Shown: piece after piece, positions 17,392-25,734 of the stretch
Position numbering within the stretch: the stretch's first letter is position 1
How the letters are laid out: every line of letters begins with the position of its first letter
The notes under the pieces: model-generated
Database searches by the model: none
What the model was told of the DNA's origin: nothing
The model's input: the letters and a program-made list of their open reading frames with translations, nothing else
Made by a program: the position numbers and the translations under genes
Source: JAWKHR01 sp041394725
GTDB taxonomy: Bacteria > Acidobacteriota > Vicinamibacteria > Vicinamibacterales > SCN-69-37
NCBI GenBank assembly: GCA_041394725.1
Contig: JAWKHR010000041.1
Span: 1-61,158 of the forward strand
Reading direction: 5' to 3'
Length of the DNA stretch: 61,158 nt

Positions 17392-17874
17392 ATGGCTCCG
17401 GTGTTCCCGCGTTTCCGGCCCGGCAGGCTGCTCTGGCTTGCCGGGCTCGTCCTTTCTTCCGTCGTGGTCACGAGCGCCGCCCGGCCGGGCCCGGACGACG
17501 CGCCCGTACGGCAGACGACCGCCGGCGCGGCGCGCACCACGAAGGACGGCGTCTTCACCAAGGAACAGGCCGCGGCCGGGCAGAAGGTCTTCGAGCAGTA
17601 CTGCACCGCGTGTCACGCCTTCAAGCCCGCAGACGATCCCGGCGAGGGTCCGGATCTGGCCGGCGAGGAGTTCCTCGGGAAGTGGACCGGCCGGTCCGTC
17701 CGCGAACTGCAGACGACCATCTTCACGACGATGCCGAACGACGGGTCCGCGGTGCTGACCGAGGAGCAGACGGTCCAGGCCGTCTCCTGGATCCTGCAGC
17801 AGAACGGGTTCCCGCCCGGCACGACGGCACTGCCCTACGGGGCCGGCGCCTCCGCCATCACCATCCAGAAGTAG
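17392..17874 (+). CDS. Exported c-type cytochrome
   Basis: 160 residues. A signal peptide covers about 1-30 (LLWLAGLVLSSVVVTSA). There is one haem c site, C71-T-A-C-H75, and a probable axial methionine M114 in TTMPNDG. The size and fold fit a class I monohaem cytochrome in the periplasm. It follows the molybdenum hydroxylase by 50 bp in the same direction and is the natural electron acceptor for it, as in other Tat-exported IorAB-like systems. A TAAGAT box ends six bases before the ATG, so it may also have its own leaderless transcript. A GTG lies one codon upstream. Confidence 0.88.
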   Translation: MAPVFPRFRPGRLLWLAGLVLSSVVVTSAARPGPDDAPVRQTTAGAARTTKDGVFTKEQAAAGQKVFEQYCTACHAFKPADDPGEGPDLAGEEFLGKWTGRSVRELQTTIFTTMPNDGSAVLTEEQTVQAVSWILQQNGFPPGTTALPYGAGASAITIQK

Positions 17875-17887
17875 CCCGACCGACGAC

Positions 17888-18649
17888 GTGTTTCCCTACC
17901 ACGACGAGAACGAGACGCTGCGGCCGGCCGTCGTCACGGTCGGGATCATCGCCGCGTGCGTGCTCGCGTGGGTGTTCGTGCAGGGCGCCGGCATGCCGGA
18001 GACGGTCGCCGCGTCCGTCTGCAACTACGGCCTGGTACCGGCCGAGCTGATGCGCGCGCTGCCGGCGGGCACCGCGTTCCCGATGGGGCCGGAGATGTCC
18101 TGCGTCATCGATCCCGGCCGCGACGTGCACCACATCCTGACGTCGATGTTCCTGCACGGGTCGTGGATGCACCTGATCGGGAACATGTGGTTCCTCTGGA
18201 TCTTCGGCAACAACATCGAGGACGCGATGACGCGCCCGCGCTTCCTCCTGTTCTATCTGCTCTGCGGCACGGCGGCGGCCGCCCTGCAGGTGGCGGCCGA
18301 GCCGGCCTCGGGCATCCCGATGGTCGGCGCGTCGGGCGCGATCAGCGGCGTCATGGGCGCGTATCTCGTGCTCTACCCGCGCGTCCGCGTGTTCACCCTG
18401 GTCACGCTGGGGTTCTTCTTCACGACGGTCGCGCTGCCGGCCTGGGTCATGCTGCTCTACTGGGGCGCGCTCCAGCTGCTCGGCGGCCTGTCGGCCGTGG
18501 CGGGCGAGGGCGGCGTGGCGTTCTGGGCGCACATCGGCGGCTTCGTCGCCGGCGTCGTTCTGATCAAGGTGTTCGTCGTGCCGGATCGCGTGCAGGCGCA
18601 TCGCACGAGTCCCTGGCGGCCGCCGGCCCGCGTCGGCGGCTGGCAGTAG
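17888..18649 (+). CDS. Rhomboid family intramembrane serine protease
   Basis: 253 residues with six to seven membrane segments. The catalytic pair is present: S149 in GASGAISGVMGAY and H215 in AFWAHIGGFVAG. Family features HGSWMHLIGNMWFLWIFGNN (loop L1 and TM2) are also present. It cleaves single-span membrane proteins within the bilayer; its substrates are unknown. An insertion with C45 and C72 lies between TM1 and TM2. The start is a GTG at 17888, 13 bp after the cytochrome stop, so it may be in the same transcript without a shared function. Confidence 0.92.
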   Translation: MFPYHDENETLRPAVVTVGIIAACVLAWVFVQGAGMPETVAASVCNYGLVPAELMRALPAGTAFPMGPEMSCVIDPGRDVHHILTSMFLHGSWMHLIGNMWFLWIFGNNIEDAMTRPRFLLFYLLCGTAAAALQVAAEPASGIPMVGASGAISGVMGAYLVLYPRVRVFTLVTLGFFFTTVALPAWVMLLYWGALQLLGGLSAVAGEGGVAFWAHIGGFVAGVVLIKVFVVPDRVQAHRTSPWRPPARVGGWQ

Positions 18650-18784
18650 GGGCCCGGCCGTCCCGGGCGTTCGCGTCGACGCGCCGGCGGCTTGTCGTGC
18701 CCGTCCAATCCGTCTCGTCCTGAGCGCGCCGTGCGGGTTCCCGTGGTAGTGCCTTCCGGCCCGCACTGGCGGTAGACTGCCGTC

Positions 18785-19285
18785 ATGGCTGCCGTGACCG
18801 ACCCCTGCCCCGGCTGTGGCTTCCCCGCCGGTCGCAAGGCCTGCCAGGACCTCTTCGACGAGATTGGCCTCCGCGTCCGCGCGCTCGCGTGGACCGACAG
18901 CATGAAGACGTGGCGCCTGATGCACGACGTCTACGACATCCAGCACGAGGAAGACTTCTGCGGGCGCTACCGCGGCCTGGTCATGCACCTGGGCGGTGTC
19001 TGCTGGGCGCTCGAGCATGGCGGCGGGGAACGCGGGTATCGTGCCCTGCAGAAGCTCATCGAGCAGGATCCGTGGGACGGCCAGGCGTATCCGCCCGCGC
19101 CGGGGATTCCCGGCAAGCGCGGCACGATCACGATTGCGAACCTGCGCGACGCGCAGGATCCGGAGCGGCTGATTGCCGGCGTCGACCGGTGGGCGCGCGC
19201 CGCCTGGCTGGCCTACGCGGACCTGCAGCCGCTTGCGCGCGAGTGGGTGCAGCAGGCGCTGAAGCTGTCACCCGGCAGCCGGTAG
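18785..19285 (+). CDS. DUF5946 family protein
   Basis: 166 residues. It begins with a CPGCG motif (C8, C11) and continues DLFDEIGLRVRALAWTD, then LMHDVYDIQHEEDFC with H47, H54 and C59, the conserved potential metal ligands of this uncharacterised family. No signal or membrane segment is seen. A TAGACT box ends six bases before the ATG and no Shine-Dalgarno is visible, so the transcript may be leaderless. The stretch from the previous gene (18650-18784) shows nothing else. The function is unknown. Confidence 0.8.
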   Translation: MAAVTDPCPGCGFPAGRKACQDLFDEIGLRVRALAWTDSMKTWRLMHDVYDIQHEEDFCGRYRGLVMHLGGVCWALEHGGGERGYRALQKLIEQDPWDGQAYPPAPGIPGKRGTITIANLRDAQDPERLIAGVDRWARAAWLAYADLQPLAREWVQQALKLSPGSR

Positions 19286-19321
19286 GCCGCGCGCCCGCGC
19301 CGTCCCTGTCGGCGCCGTTCC

Positions 19322-21208
19322 TCAGACCTCCAGCCCGATCGACCGCATCAGCTCGAGCGCGTTGCTCGTCCGCACGAGGCCGGGCCGCAGCCGGTAGTCG
19401 AATCGCAGCACGCCGTCCACGAACGCGTCCTCGAAATGCACGTTTGCGGCGCGGACGTCCGGGTGGTGGACGATCTCGCCGAGGGCCAGGTCGTGGGTGG
19501 TCGCCAGGCCGATCGCGCCGAGCGCGATCAGGCCGCGCAGCAGCGCCTCGGCGCCGTGCCGGCGGTCGTGCGAGTTGGTGCCCGCCAGGATCTCGTCGAG
19601 GAGGAACAGCGCGCCGCCGCGCCGCGTTCGCGCGAGATCGACGACCTGCTTGAGGCGGGTGATCTCGGCGAAGAACCGCGACCGCCCGTCCTGCAGCGAG
19701 TCCTGGATGCGGATCGACGCGCCGACGGCGAGCGGCGTGCAGCGGAACCGCGTGGCGCGCACCGGCGCCCCGGCCTGCGCGAGCACCACCGCGACGCCCA
19801 GCGCGCGCAGGAACGTGCTCTTGCCCGACATGTTGGATCCGCTGACGATCAGCAGGTGTGGCGCGTCCGCGCCGAGCGCGACGTCGTTCGGCACCGCGGT
19901 GTCGGGCAGCAGCACGTGGGCGAGGCCCTCGACCTCGATCATCGGCGCCGCCTGCCGACTCGCCGGCGACGCGGTCGACGCGCTCGCCGGGCCGTGGTCC
20001 GTCCACGCGGTCGTCCGATCCCCGTCCTCCTCGTCGGTTGCCGGTCCCGCCTCGGACGCGACGACCTCGGGGAAGGCGTAGTCCGGGTGCTCGGCGGCGA
20101 AGGCCGCCATCGAGGTGAGCGCCTCGAACTCGCCCGAGACCGCCAGCCACCGGGCGACGTGCGGCCCCGCGCGGCGCCGCCACGCCTCGATGCCGTGCGC
20201 GACCTGCGTCGTCCAGAGCACCAGCGCGGCGGGGAGCGCGAAGAGCACGTTGCGCCGCGATCGGAGCAGCGCCACGAGCTGGGCGAGGCGGGCGATCTCG
20301 GCGGACGCCGGCCGGGCGCGGCCACCGAGTTCCGCCTGGAGCGCGCGCAGGCGCGGGCTCGTGAAGGTCGCGGTCTCGATGCGGTGGAGCAGCCCCGTCA
20401 GCAGCTCGAGGTCGCGCGAGGCCGGGTCCACCGCGTGGAGCACGTCCTGCACCCGCGCGCGGTACCAGAGCCCGATCAGTCCGTGGACGCCGAGCAGGAT
20501 GACCGCCGCGCGGACGACGAGCACGGGCGGCGGGTCGGCCACGAGCCACCAGCCGAGCAACGCCGCGGTGATCGTCGCCAGCGCCGCGAGGACGAGCCGC
20601 ACGGCCGGGCGGCCCAGCGAGACCTGCGAGGCGGCCCACCCGCGCAGGGTCGGCGCGTCCACGCCGATCCGGATGCCGTCGCCCAGCACCGCCACCGCCT
20701 CGCGGAGATCGAGCATCGGCGCGAGTTCGCGGACGGCGGCCTGCCGGTCACGGACCTCTGTTGGCGGGGCCGGCGCGAGGAGCCAGGCCGCCAGCGTGTC
20801 CTCGCCCGCCCGGGTGCGCGCCGACGAGAGCAGTTCGAAGAGGCTGCCGCAGCCGAACAGGTCGAGGTCCTCGGCGTAGGGATGGCCCGCCGGCGCGTAC
20901 TGGTCGCCGCGGGAGCCCTGGCCCATCCACTCGTGCCGCAACCGGGCCAGGCCGCGTTCGTAGAATGCGACCGCCGAGCGTGCCCGGTCGCGGGCGTCGA
21001 GCACCCGGGCGTGCACGGCGGCGGCGATGAGGAAGGCCGCCAGCGGGACCAGGAGCCAGGGGACCCAGGGGGCACCGCCCGCGAAGAGCATGACCACCCC
21101 GGCGGCCGCGATGGCCAGCCTCAGCCGGCTCATCCTGACGTGGGTGCGTTCGCGGTCGGCCAGCGTCCGGCGCCGCGCCTCGAGGCGCGCGGTGTATTCG
21201 GCCTGCAT
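19322..21208 (-). CDS. Membrane-associated MutS-like ATPase
   Basis: 628 residues. Hydrophobic segments lie near the N-terminus (about 33-67) and in the middle (about 200-245 and 318-340). The C-terminal MutS ATPase domain (about 430-628) has Walker A SGSNMSGKSTF, Walker B ALFLLDEILAGTNS and the trans-acting block ATTHDLAL. The DNA-mismatch-recognition domains of MutS are missing. Proteins of this membrane MutS-related type are common in Acidobacteriota and Bacteroidota, and their job is not established. ATG 21208 starts a normal N-terminus; the open frame beyond it runs into the divergent gene. It is divergent from the DACNV protein with only 61 bp between, suggesting shared control. Confidence 0.85.
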   Translation of the reverse strand: MQAEYTARLEARRRTLADRERTHVRMSRLRLAIAAAGVVMLFAGGAPWVPWLLVPLAAFLIAAAVHARVLDARDRARSAVAFYERGLARLRHEWMGQGSRGDQYAPAGHPYAEDLDLFGCGSLFELLSSARTRAGEDTLAAWLLAPAPPTEVRDRQAAVRELAPMLDLREAVAVLGDGIRIGVDAPTLRGWAASQVSLGRPAVRLVLAALATITAALLGWWLVADPPPVLVVRAAVILLGVHGLIGLWYRARVQDVLHAVDPASRDLELLTGLLHRIETATFTSPRLRALQAELGGRARPASAEIARLAQLVALLRSRRNVLFALPAALVLWTTQVAHGIEAWRRRAGPHVARWLAVSGEFEALTSMAAFAAEHPDYAFPEVVASEAGPATDEEDGDRTTAWTDHGPASASTASPASRQAAPMIEVEGLAHVLLPDTAVPNDVALGADAPHLLIVSGSNMSGKSTFLRALGVAVVLAQAGAPVRATRFRCTPLAVGASIRIQDSLQDGRSRFFAEITRLKQVVDLARTRRGGALFLLDEILAGTNSHDRRHGAEALLRGLIALGAIGLATTHDLALGEIVHHPDVRAANVHFEDAFVDGVLRFDYRLRPGLVRTSNALELMRSIGLEV

Positions 21209-21269
21209 GCAGGAAAGAGAGTAGCAGTCCGCCCGCCGGCGGGGCGGACAAGCTTGATAAGCTGCCGCG

Positions 21270-22406
21270 GTGGCGGATCCGACGTACCCGGCGGCCCGGG
21301 CGGTGGCCGGCAAGGTGCGGACGCAGTTCGCGGCGCACGTCGAGCAGGCGCTGGCGTCGGGGGACACGCCCGTCGCCCCGGTGCCCGACGAGGTCGCGAT
21401 CCAGACGATGGTCGACGTCGCGTTCTGGGCGAGCCTCCGGCGCGAGGAGGGGATCGAGCCGCGCATCTCGCTCGCCTTCGTGCCGCCCGACGCGGCCGGC
21501 CAGCCCCTCTCCTTCGAGTCACCCCTGCCGCTGCTGCCGGCCGCGCTCGCGCGCCTGGCGCCGGCGGTCGAGCGCGCCGGCATCCATCTCGGCGTGTGGT
21601 GGCGCGACGATCATCTGGAGGTCTGGGGCACGACGCGCGTCCTGCCGCGCGCGTGCTTCGTGATCGAGGTGGTCGCCTCCGGCCTGCTCGTGATCAAGCA
21701 GAGCGTCGAGGCCTACGGCAAGTTCGTCAACGTCGCCGTGCTCGAGGGCGACCAGATCAAGTTCGTGGACGAGGGCCGGGCGTTCGGCCCGGAGTGTCCG
21801 GGGCTGCTGAAGTCGATGCTCGGCTTCGACGTGGCGGCCCGGCCCGGCCGGTCGCCGAGCGTGATGGTGCTGCTCGCCGCGTCCATGCGGCAGCATGGCC
21901 GGGGCGGCGCGATGCTGGTCGTGCCGGCGGGCGGCAGCGAGTGGCGCGAGTCGATCGTCAGCCCGATGCTCTACGGCCTGGACCCGCCGTTTCGCGAGCT
22001 GGCGGACCTGCTGAGGCAGCGCGCCGAGGATCGCGACGGGTACGACTGGCAGGAGTCGCTGCGCCACGCCGTGGACGCGGTCGGCGGGCTGACCGCGGTC
22101 GACGGCGCGATGGTCATCAGCGACGACTACGAGGTCCTGACCTTCGGTGCCAAGATCACGCGACGGCGAGGCCATCCGGCCGTCGAGCGTGTGGTGACGA
22201 CCGAGCCCATCGTCGGCGCGGCGACGACCTACGTGACGCCGTCGCAGCTCGGTGGCACGCGGCACCTCTCGGCTGCGCAGTTCGTCCATGACCAGCGCGA
22301 GGCGGTCGCCTTCGTCGCCTCGCAGGACGGTCGCTCGACGATTTTCCGCTGGTCCCCACAGGAGCAGCTCGTCCACGCCCACCGCGTCGAAGCGCTGCTG
22401 TTGTAA
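21270..22406 (+). CDS. DACNV-type sensor protein with diadenylate-cyclase-like domain
   Basis: 378 residues, soluble. The N-terminal about 200 residues match the sensor family named DACNV (SLRREEGIEPRISLAFV, GIHLGVWWRDDHLEVWGTTR). The C-terminal part (about 210-375) resembles the DisA/DacA diadenylate-cyclase fold, with DGA at 278-280 and GTRH at 329-332. In active cyclases the second motif is usually RHR followed by small residues; here it reads RHLSA. The product could be c-di-AMP or another nucleotide, or the domain may only bind. The start is GTG, nine bases after a TTGATAAG box, consistent with a leaderless message. A 55-bp palindrome follows the stop. Confidence 0.75.
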   Translation: MADPTYPAARAVAGKVRTQFAAHVEQALASGDTPVAPVPDEVAIQTMVDVAFWASLRREEGIEPRISLAFVPPDAAGQPLSFESPLPLLPAALARLAPAVERAGIHLGVWWRDDHLEVWGTTRVLPRACFVIEVVASGLLVIKQSVEAYGKFVNVAVLEGDQIKFVDEGRAFGPECPGLLKSMLGFDVAARPGRSPSVMVLLAASMRQHGRGGAMLVVPAGGSEWRESIVSPMLYGLDPPFRELADLLRQRAEDRDGYDWQESLRHAVDAVGGLTAVDGAMVISDDYEVLTFGAKITRRRGHPAVERVVTTEPIVGAATTYVTPSQLGGTRHLSAAQFVHDQREAVAFVASQDGRSTIFRWSPQEQLVHAHRVEALLL

Positions 22407-22415
22407 AGAACTCGT

Positions 22416-22470
22416 AAAAGACACCGGGAGTCTTTTTACGAAATTCGTAAAAAGACTCCCGGTGTCTTTT
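22416..22470. terminator. 55-bp perfect palindrome, terminator-like
   Basis: Two perfect 27-base arms around a single A at 22443. Each arm also folds on its own (AAAAGAC...GTCTTTT with a 7-base loop), so one long hairpin or a two-hairpin cruciform are both possible. On the plus strand it ends in a T run (22467-22472), as an intrinsic terminator would. It begins 9 bp after the stop of the DACNV gene. Its AT-rich arms contrast with the surroundings, which suggests an inserted or mobile palindrome. Confidence 0.8.
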
Positions 22471-22493
22471 TTCGGTGGCGCGGAACCGGACAA

Positions 22494-22521
22494 TTGACGG
22501 GCGTCCGGGGCGTTCGATACC
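22494..22521 (+). promoter_or_regulatory. Sigma-70-like promoter of padR (TTGACG-16-GATACC)
   Basis: TTGACG at 22494-22499 and GATACC at 22516-22521, 16 bp apart. The expected transcription start is at about 22528, directly in front of the inverted repeat at 22530-22556. Confidence 0.5.
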
Positions 22522-22529
22522 CTGCGTTC

Positions 22530-22556
22530 GTCGATGTCTGGAAAGCAGACATCGAC
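22530..22556. promoter_or_regulatory. PadR operator: perfect 11-bp inverted repeat
   Basis: GTCGATGTCTG at 22530-22540 and its exact complement CAGACATCGAC at 22546-22556, with a 5-base spacer. It contains the ATGT...ACAT half-sites typical of PadR targets. It sits on the predicted transcription start and before the padR ATG at 22573, so autorepression, including repression of the permease behind it, is likely. Confidence 0.75.
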
Positions 22557-22572
22557 GTCACTGACTACCGCG

Positions 22573-22893
22573 ATGGCCAGACACGGCACCCTCGGCGAGT
22601 TCGAACACCTCGTCCTGCTCGCGATTCTTCGCGAGCCGGACGGAATGGGGAGCGCCCGGATCGGCCGCGAGCTCGAGGAGCGCGCCGGGCGGCGGGTGTC
22701 GCGCGGCGCGCTGTACTCCGCGCTCGAGCGGCTCGGCGAGAAGGGGTATCTCGACTGGTCGGTCGACGCCACCGCGCCCGAGCGCGGCGGGCATCCGCCG
22801 CGCCGGTTCGCGGTGACGCGCGCCGGCCGTGCCGCCGTGCGCGACTACCACCGCGCCGTCCGGAACCTGACCGCCGGCGCGGACGAGGCCTGA
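22573..22893 (+). CDS. PadR family transcriptional regulator
   Basis: 106 residues. The winged-helix core shows FEHLVLLAILREPDGMGSARIGRELEERAG, the recognition region VSRGALYSALERLGEKGYL, and RRFAVTRAGRAAV in the wing, all standard for PadR. I chose ATG 22573 because the alternative at 22534 lies inside the operator palindrome. It precedes the ADOP permease by 4 bp. This PadR-ADOP pairing is characteristic of Acidobacteriota. The signal that releases it is unknown. Confidence 0.92.
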   Translation: MARHGTLGEFEHLVLLAILREPDGMGSARIGRELEERAGRRVSRGALYSALERLGEKGYLDWSVDATAPERGGHPPRRFAVTRAGRAAVRDYHRAVRNLTAGADEA

Positions 22894-22897
22894 CCCG

Positions 22898-25597
22898 GTG
22901 CCGCGGCCGCCCCGAATCTCGCGCGCCGTGCTCGCCCGGCTCCTCGGCGCCGGCGCGGTCGGCCGGAGCGTCCTCGGCGATCTCGACGAGGAGTACCGCG
23001 ACCGCGCCGTGCTCGACCGCCACGCCGCCCGCCGCTGGTACCGCCGCGAGGCCCTGGGCGTCGCGGCGCACGCGCGCCGCATCTCGCGCGGCGACGTGGT
23101 GCGCGGCCGCGCCCTCCGCCGCACCCACCACGGCACGATGACGAGGGGAGATTCCATGACCGGACGGATCTGGCAGGACGTGCGCGGCGCCGTGCGCCGG
23201 CTGTGGTCGCAGCCGCGCTTCACCTTCGTCGCGGCCGTCACGATCGCGCTCGGCATCGGCGCGGCGACCTCGATCTTCAGCGTCGTCAACAGCGTGCTCC
23301 TCCGCCCGCTCCCGTTCCCGCAGGCCGATCGCCTCGTGAACGTCTGGAGCCACGCGCCCGGCCTCGGCTACGACCAGTTTCCGCTCTCGCCGGACATCTA
23401 CGACGCGTTCCGTCGGCACAACGACGTCTTCGACGCGATGGCGATCTACCAGAACCGGCGCGCCAACCTGACCCAGGTCGAGACCCCCCAGGTCGTCGAC
23501 CTCGCGCGCGTCTCGTCCACGTACTTCCCGACGCTCGGCGTGTCGCTCGCGCGCGGCCGGTCGTTCACCGAGGCCGAGGACACCGCCGGCGGTCCGCAGG
23601 TCGCCGTCGTCAGTCACCGCCTGTGGACGCGCGTGCTCGGCGCGCGCGAGGACGTGCTCGGCCAGACGCTCCGCGTCGACGGCGTCGCGCGGGAGATCGT
23701 CGGCGTGGGGCCGGAGTGGCTCGACATCCGGAACTCGGCGGACGTCTGGGTTCCGATCCAGTTCGATCCCGCGCAGATTCCCACGGGCAGCTTTACCTGG
23801 AACGTCATCGCGAGGCTCAAGCCCGGCGTGGCGCCCGACGCCGCGTCGGCGCACCTCGAGCCGCTCGTCCAGCGCGCGATGGAGGAGAACGACGCCACGC
23901 CGACCTATCGCGCCTTCATGAACGACGGCCGCTATCAGCCGATGGTCCACGACCTCAAGGAGGACATCGTCGGCGACGTGCGACAGCCGCTGTGGGTGCT
24001 GCTCGGCACCGTCGGCATCGTGCTCTTGATTGCGTGCGCCAACGTCGCGAACCTGATGCTGATCCGCGCGGAGGCACGCCAGCAGGAGATCGCCGTGCGC
24101 GTCGCGCTGGGCAGCAGCCGCGCGACGCTGGTACGCCAGCTCCTGACCGAAGCCGGGGTCCTTGCCGCGCTGGGCGCCGTGCTCGGCGTCGGCGCGTCCG
24201 CGGTGCTGCTGCCCGTGCTCCTGCAACTCGCGCCGCCCGGCGTGCCGCGCCTCGATCGCATCGGCCTGGAGCCGGTCGTGTTGGTGTTCGCGGCGGCGGT
24301 GGCCGCCGCCTCCGCCCTGGCGTTCGGCCTGGCCCCGGCCATCCGCTATACGCGGCCCTCGATGCTCGCCTCGCTCAGGCAGGGCGGCCGCCGCGGGACG
24401 GAAGGCCCCGCGCAGCGCCGCGCGCGACAGTCGCTGGTCGTCGCGCAGACCGCGCTCGCGCTCGTGCTGCTCGTCGGATCCGGCCTCATGCTGCGGAGCT
24501 TCGCGCGCCTGCTGCAGATCGACCTCGGTTTCCGCGCCGAGGACGCGATGACGCTCCGCCTGGCGCTGCCGACGACGGACTACGCCGACGGCGCGCGCCT
24601 CGCACGGGCCGAGGACGACCTCGTGGCCCGTCTGGCCGCGCTGCCCGGCGTGCAGGCCGCGGCCGCCGCCACGGTGCTGCCGATCGAGAGCGGCGCGCCC
24701 GGCACCGCCTACGAATTCGAGGGGCAGGTGCTCGCCCCCGGCGAGCTGCCGCCGATGGTCCACTACAAGACGGTGACCGCCGGGTACTTCGACGCGATGC
24801 GCATGCCCGTGCTCCGCGGCCGCGGATTCGACACGCGCGACCTGCAGGACGGGGTGAACAGCGTGCTCGTCAACGAGACGCTCGCGGCGCAGCACTGGCC
24901 CGGCCAGGATCCGGTCGGCAAGCGGCTGCGGACGACGAGCAACGGCACGCCGTCCCCCTGGATCACCGTCATCGGCGTCGTCGGCGACGTGCGGCAGGAC
25001 GGCCTGCGCCAGCCCGTCCGCGGCCTGCTGTACTTTCCCCTCACCGCGGCGTCGAACCAGCCGGTCCTGCGCTACGTGATCCGCGGCGATCGAATCGCCG
25101 ACCGCATGGACCTCGTGCGCCAGGCCGTGTGGGACGTGGACCCGAACCTGCCGATCGCGGGCGTGCGGTCCCTGCAGTCGATCGTCGACGACTCGGTCGT
25201 CGAGTTCACGTTCACGATGACGACGCTCGCCGTCGCGGCCGGGCTGGCGCTGGTGCTCGGCGCCATCGGCCTCTACGGTGTCCTCTCGTACGCGGTGAGC
25301 CTGCGGACGCGCGAGATCGGCGTGCGCCTGGCGCTCGGGGCGCCACCGGCCACCGTGCGGTGGACGGTGCTCGCGAACGGCCTGGGGATCACGCTGGTGG
25401 GGCTCGTGATCGGCCTCGCCGCCGCCGCCGGCCTCACGCGCCTGCTCGCCGGGATCCTCTACGACGTCGAACCGATCGATCCGCTCACGTTCTCTGCGAT
25501 GTCGGTCGCGCTCGTGCTGGTCGCGGCCGTGGCGTCGTGGCTGCCGGCGCACCGGGCGTCGCGAGTGAGCCCGCTCGAGTCGCTGCGCGCCGAGTAG
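22898..25597 (+). CDS. ADOP family permease (MacB/FtsX-like, duplicated), PadR-linked
   Basis: 899 residues. An N-terminal prefix domain (about 1-85, with SVLGDLDEEYRDR) typical of PadR-linked ADOP proteins is followed by two MacB-type halves. Each half has a membrane helix, a large periplasmic domain and three more helices. Half 1: TM near 108-130, periplasmic part to about 350, three-helix FtsX unit to about 485. Half 2: TM near 510, periplasmic domain, FtsX unit to the end LPAHRASRVSPLESLRAE. No ATPase is encoded nearby, so these are called orphan permeases. A role in lipoprotein or drug handling is only inferred from MacB. GTG start 4 bp after padR. Confidence 0.9.
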   Translation: MPRPPRISRAVLARLLGAGAVGRSVLGDLDEEYRDRAVLDRHAARRWYRREALGVAAHARRISRGDVVRGRALRRTHHGTMTRGDSMTGRIWQDVRGAVRRLWSQPRFTFVAAVTIALGIGAATSIFSVVNSVLLRPLPFPQADRLVNVWSHAPGLGYDQFPLSPDIYDAFRRHNDVFDAMAIYQNRRANLTQVETPQVVDLARVSSTYFPTLGVSLARGRSFTEAEDTAGGPQVAVVSHRLWTRVLGAREDVLGQTLRVDGVAREIVGVGPEWLDIRNSADVWVPIQFDPAQIPTGSFTWNVIARLKPGVAPDAASAHLEPLVQRAMEENDATPTYRAFMNDGRYQPMVHDLKEDIVGDVRQPLWVLLGTVGIVLLIACANVANLMLIRAEARQQEIAVRVALGSSRATLVRQLLTEAGVLAALGAVLGVGASAVLLPVLLQLAPPGVPRLDRIGLEPVVLVFAAAVAAASALAFGLAPAIRYTRPSMLASLRQGGRRGTEGPAQRRARQSLVVAQTALALVLLVGSGLMLRSFARLLQIDLGFRAEDAMTLRLALPTTDYADGARLARAEDDLVARLAALPGVQAAAAATVLPIESGAPGTAYEFEGQVLAPGELPPMVHYKTVTAGYFDAMRMPVLRGRGFDTRDLQDGVNSVLVNETLAAQHWPGQDPVGKRLRTTSNGTPSPWITVIGVVGDVRQDGLRQPVRGLLYFPLTAASNQPVLRYVIRGDRIADRMDLVRQAVWDVDPNLPIAGVRSLQSIVDDSVVEFTFTMTTLAVAAGLALVLGAIGLYGVLSYAVSLRTREIGVRLALGAPPATVRWTVLANGLGITLVGLVIGLAAAAGLTRLLAGILYDVEPIDPLTFSAMSVALVLVAAVASWLPAHRASRVSPLESLRAE

Positions 25598-25631
25598 CCG
25601 GGCCGGCCGTCCCGGGACCGCGCGCGGGGCC

Positions 25632-25710
25632 CTGCCGCGCGCCAGGGCGTGCCGCGCCAGGCCGTGCCGCGCCAGAGCGTGCCGCGCCAGGGCGTGCCGC
25701 ACGCCAGCCC
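25632..25710. repeat. 15-bp tandem repeat (GTGCCGCGCCAGRSC) between convergent permease genes
   Basis: Three full 15-bp units (25649-25693) with degenerate units on both sides. It fills the gap between the ends of two convergent ADOP genes. Read on the minus strand it gives RPGAA/RSGAA peptide repeats, so if the frameshift in the next gene is real the repeat becomes part of that protein. Confidence 0.7.
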
Positions 25711-25734
25711 TGCGCGCGCGCGCGGGCGTGCCGA

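Noticed and set aside
14946..17606. 886-codon minus-strand open frame opposite the molybdenum hydroxylase
   Set aside because: Shadow of the IorB-like gene, which has full motifs and a Tat signal.
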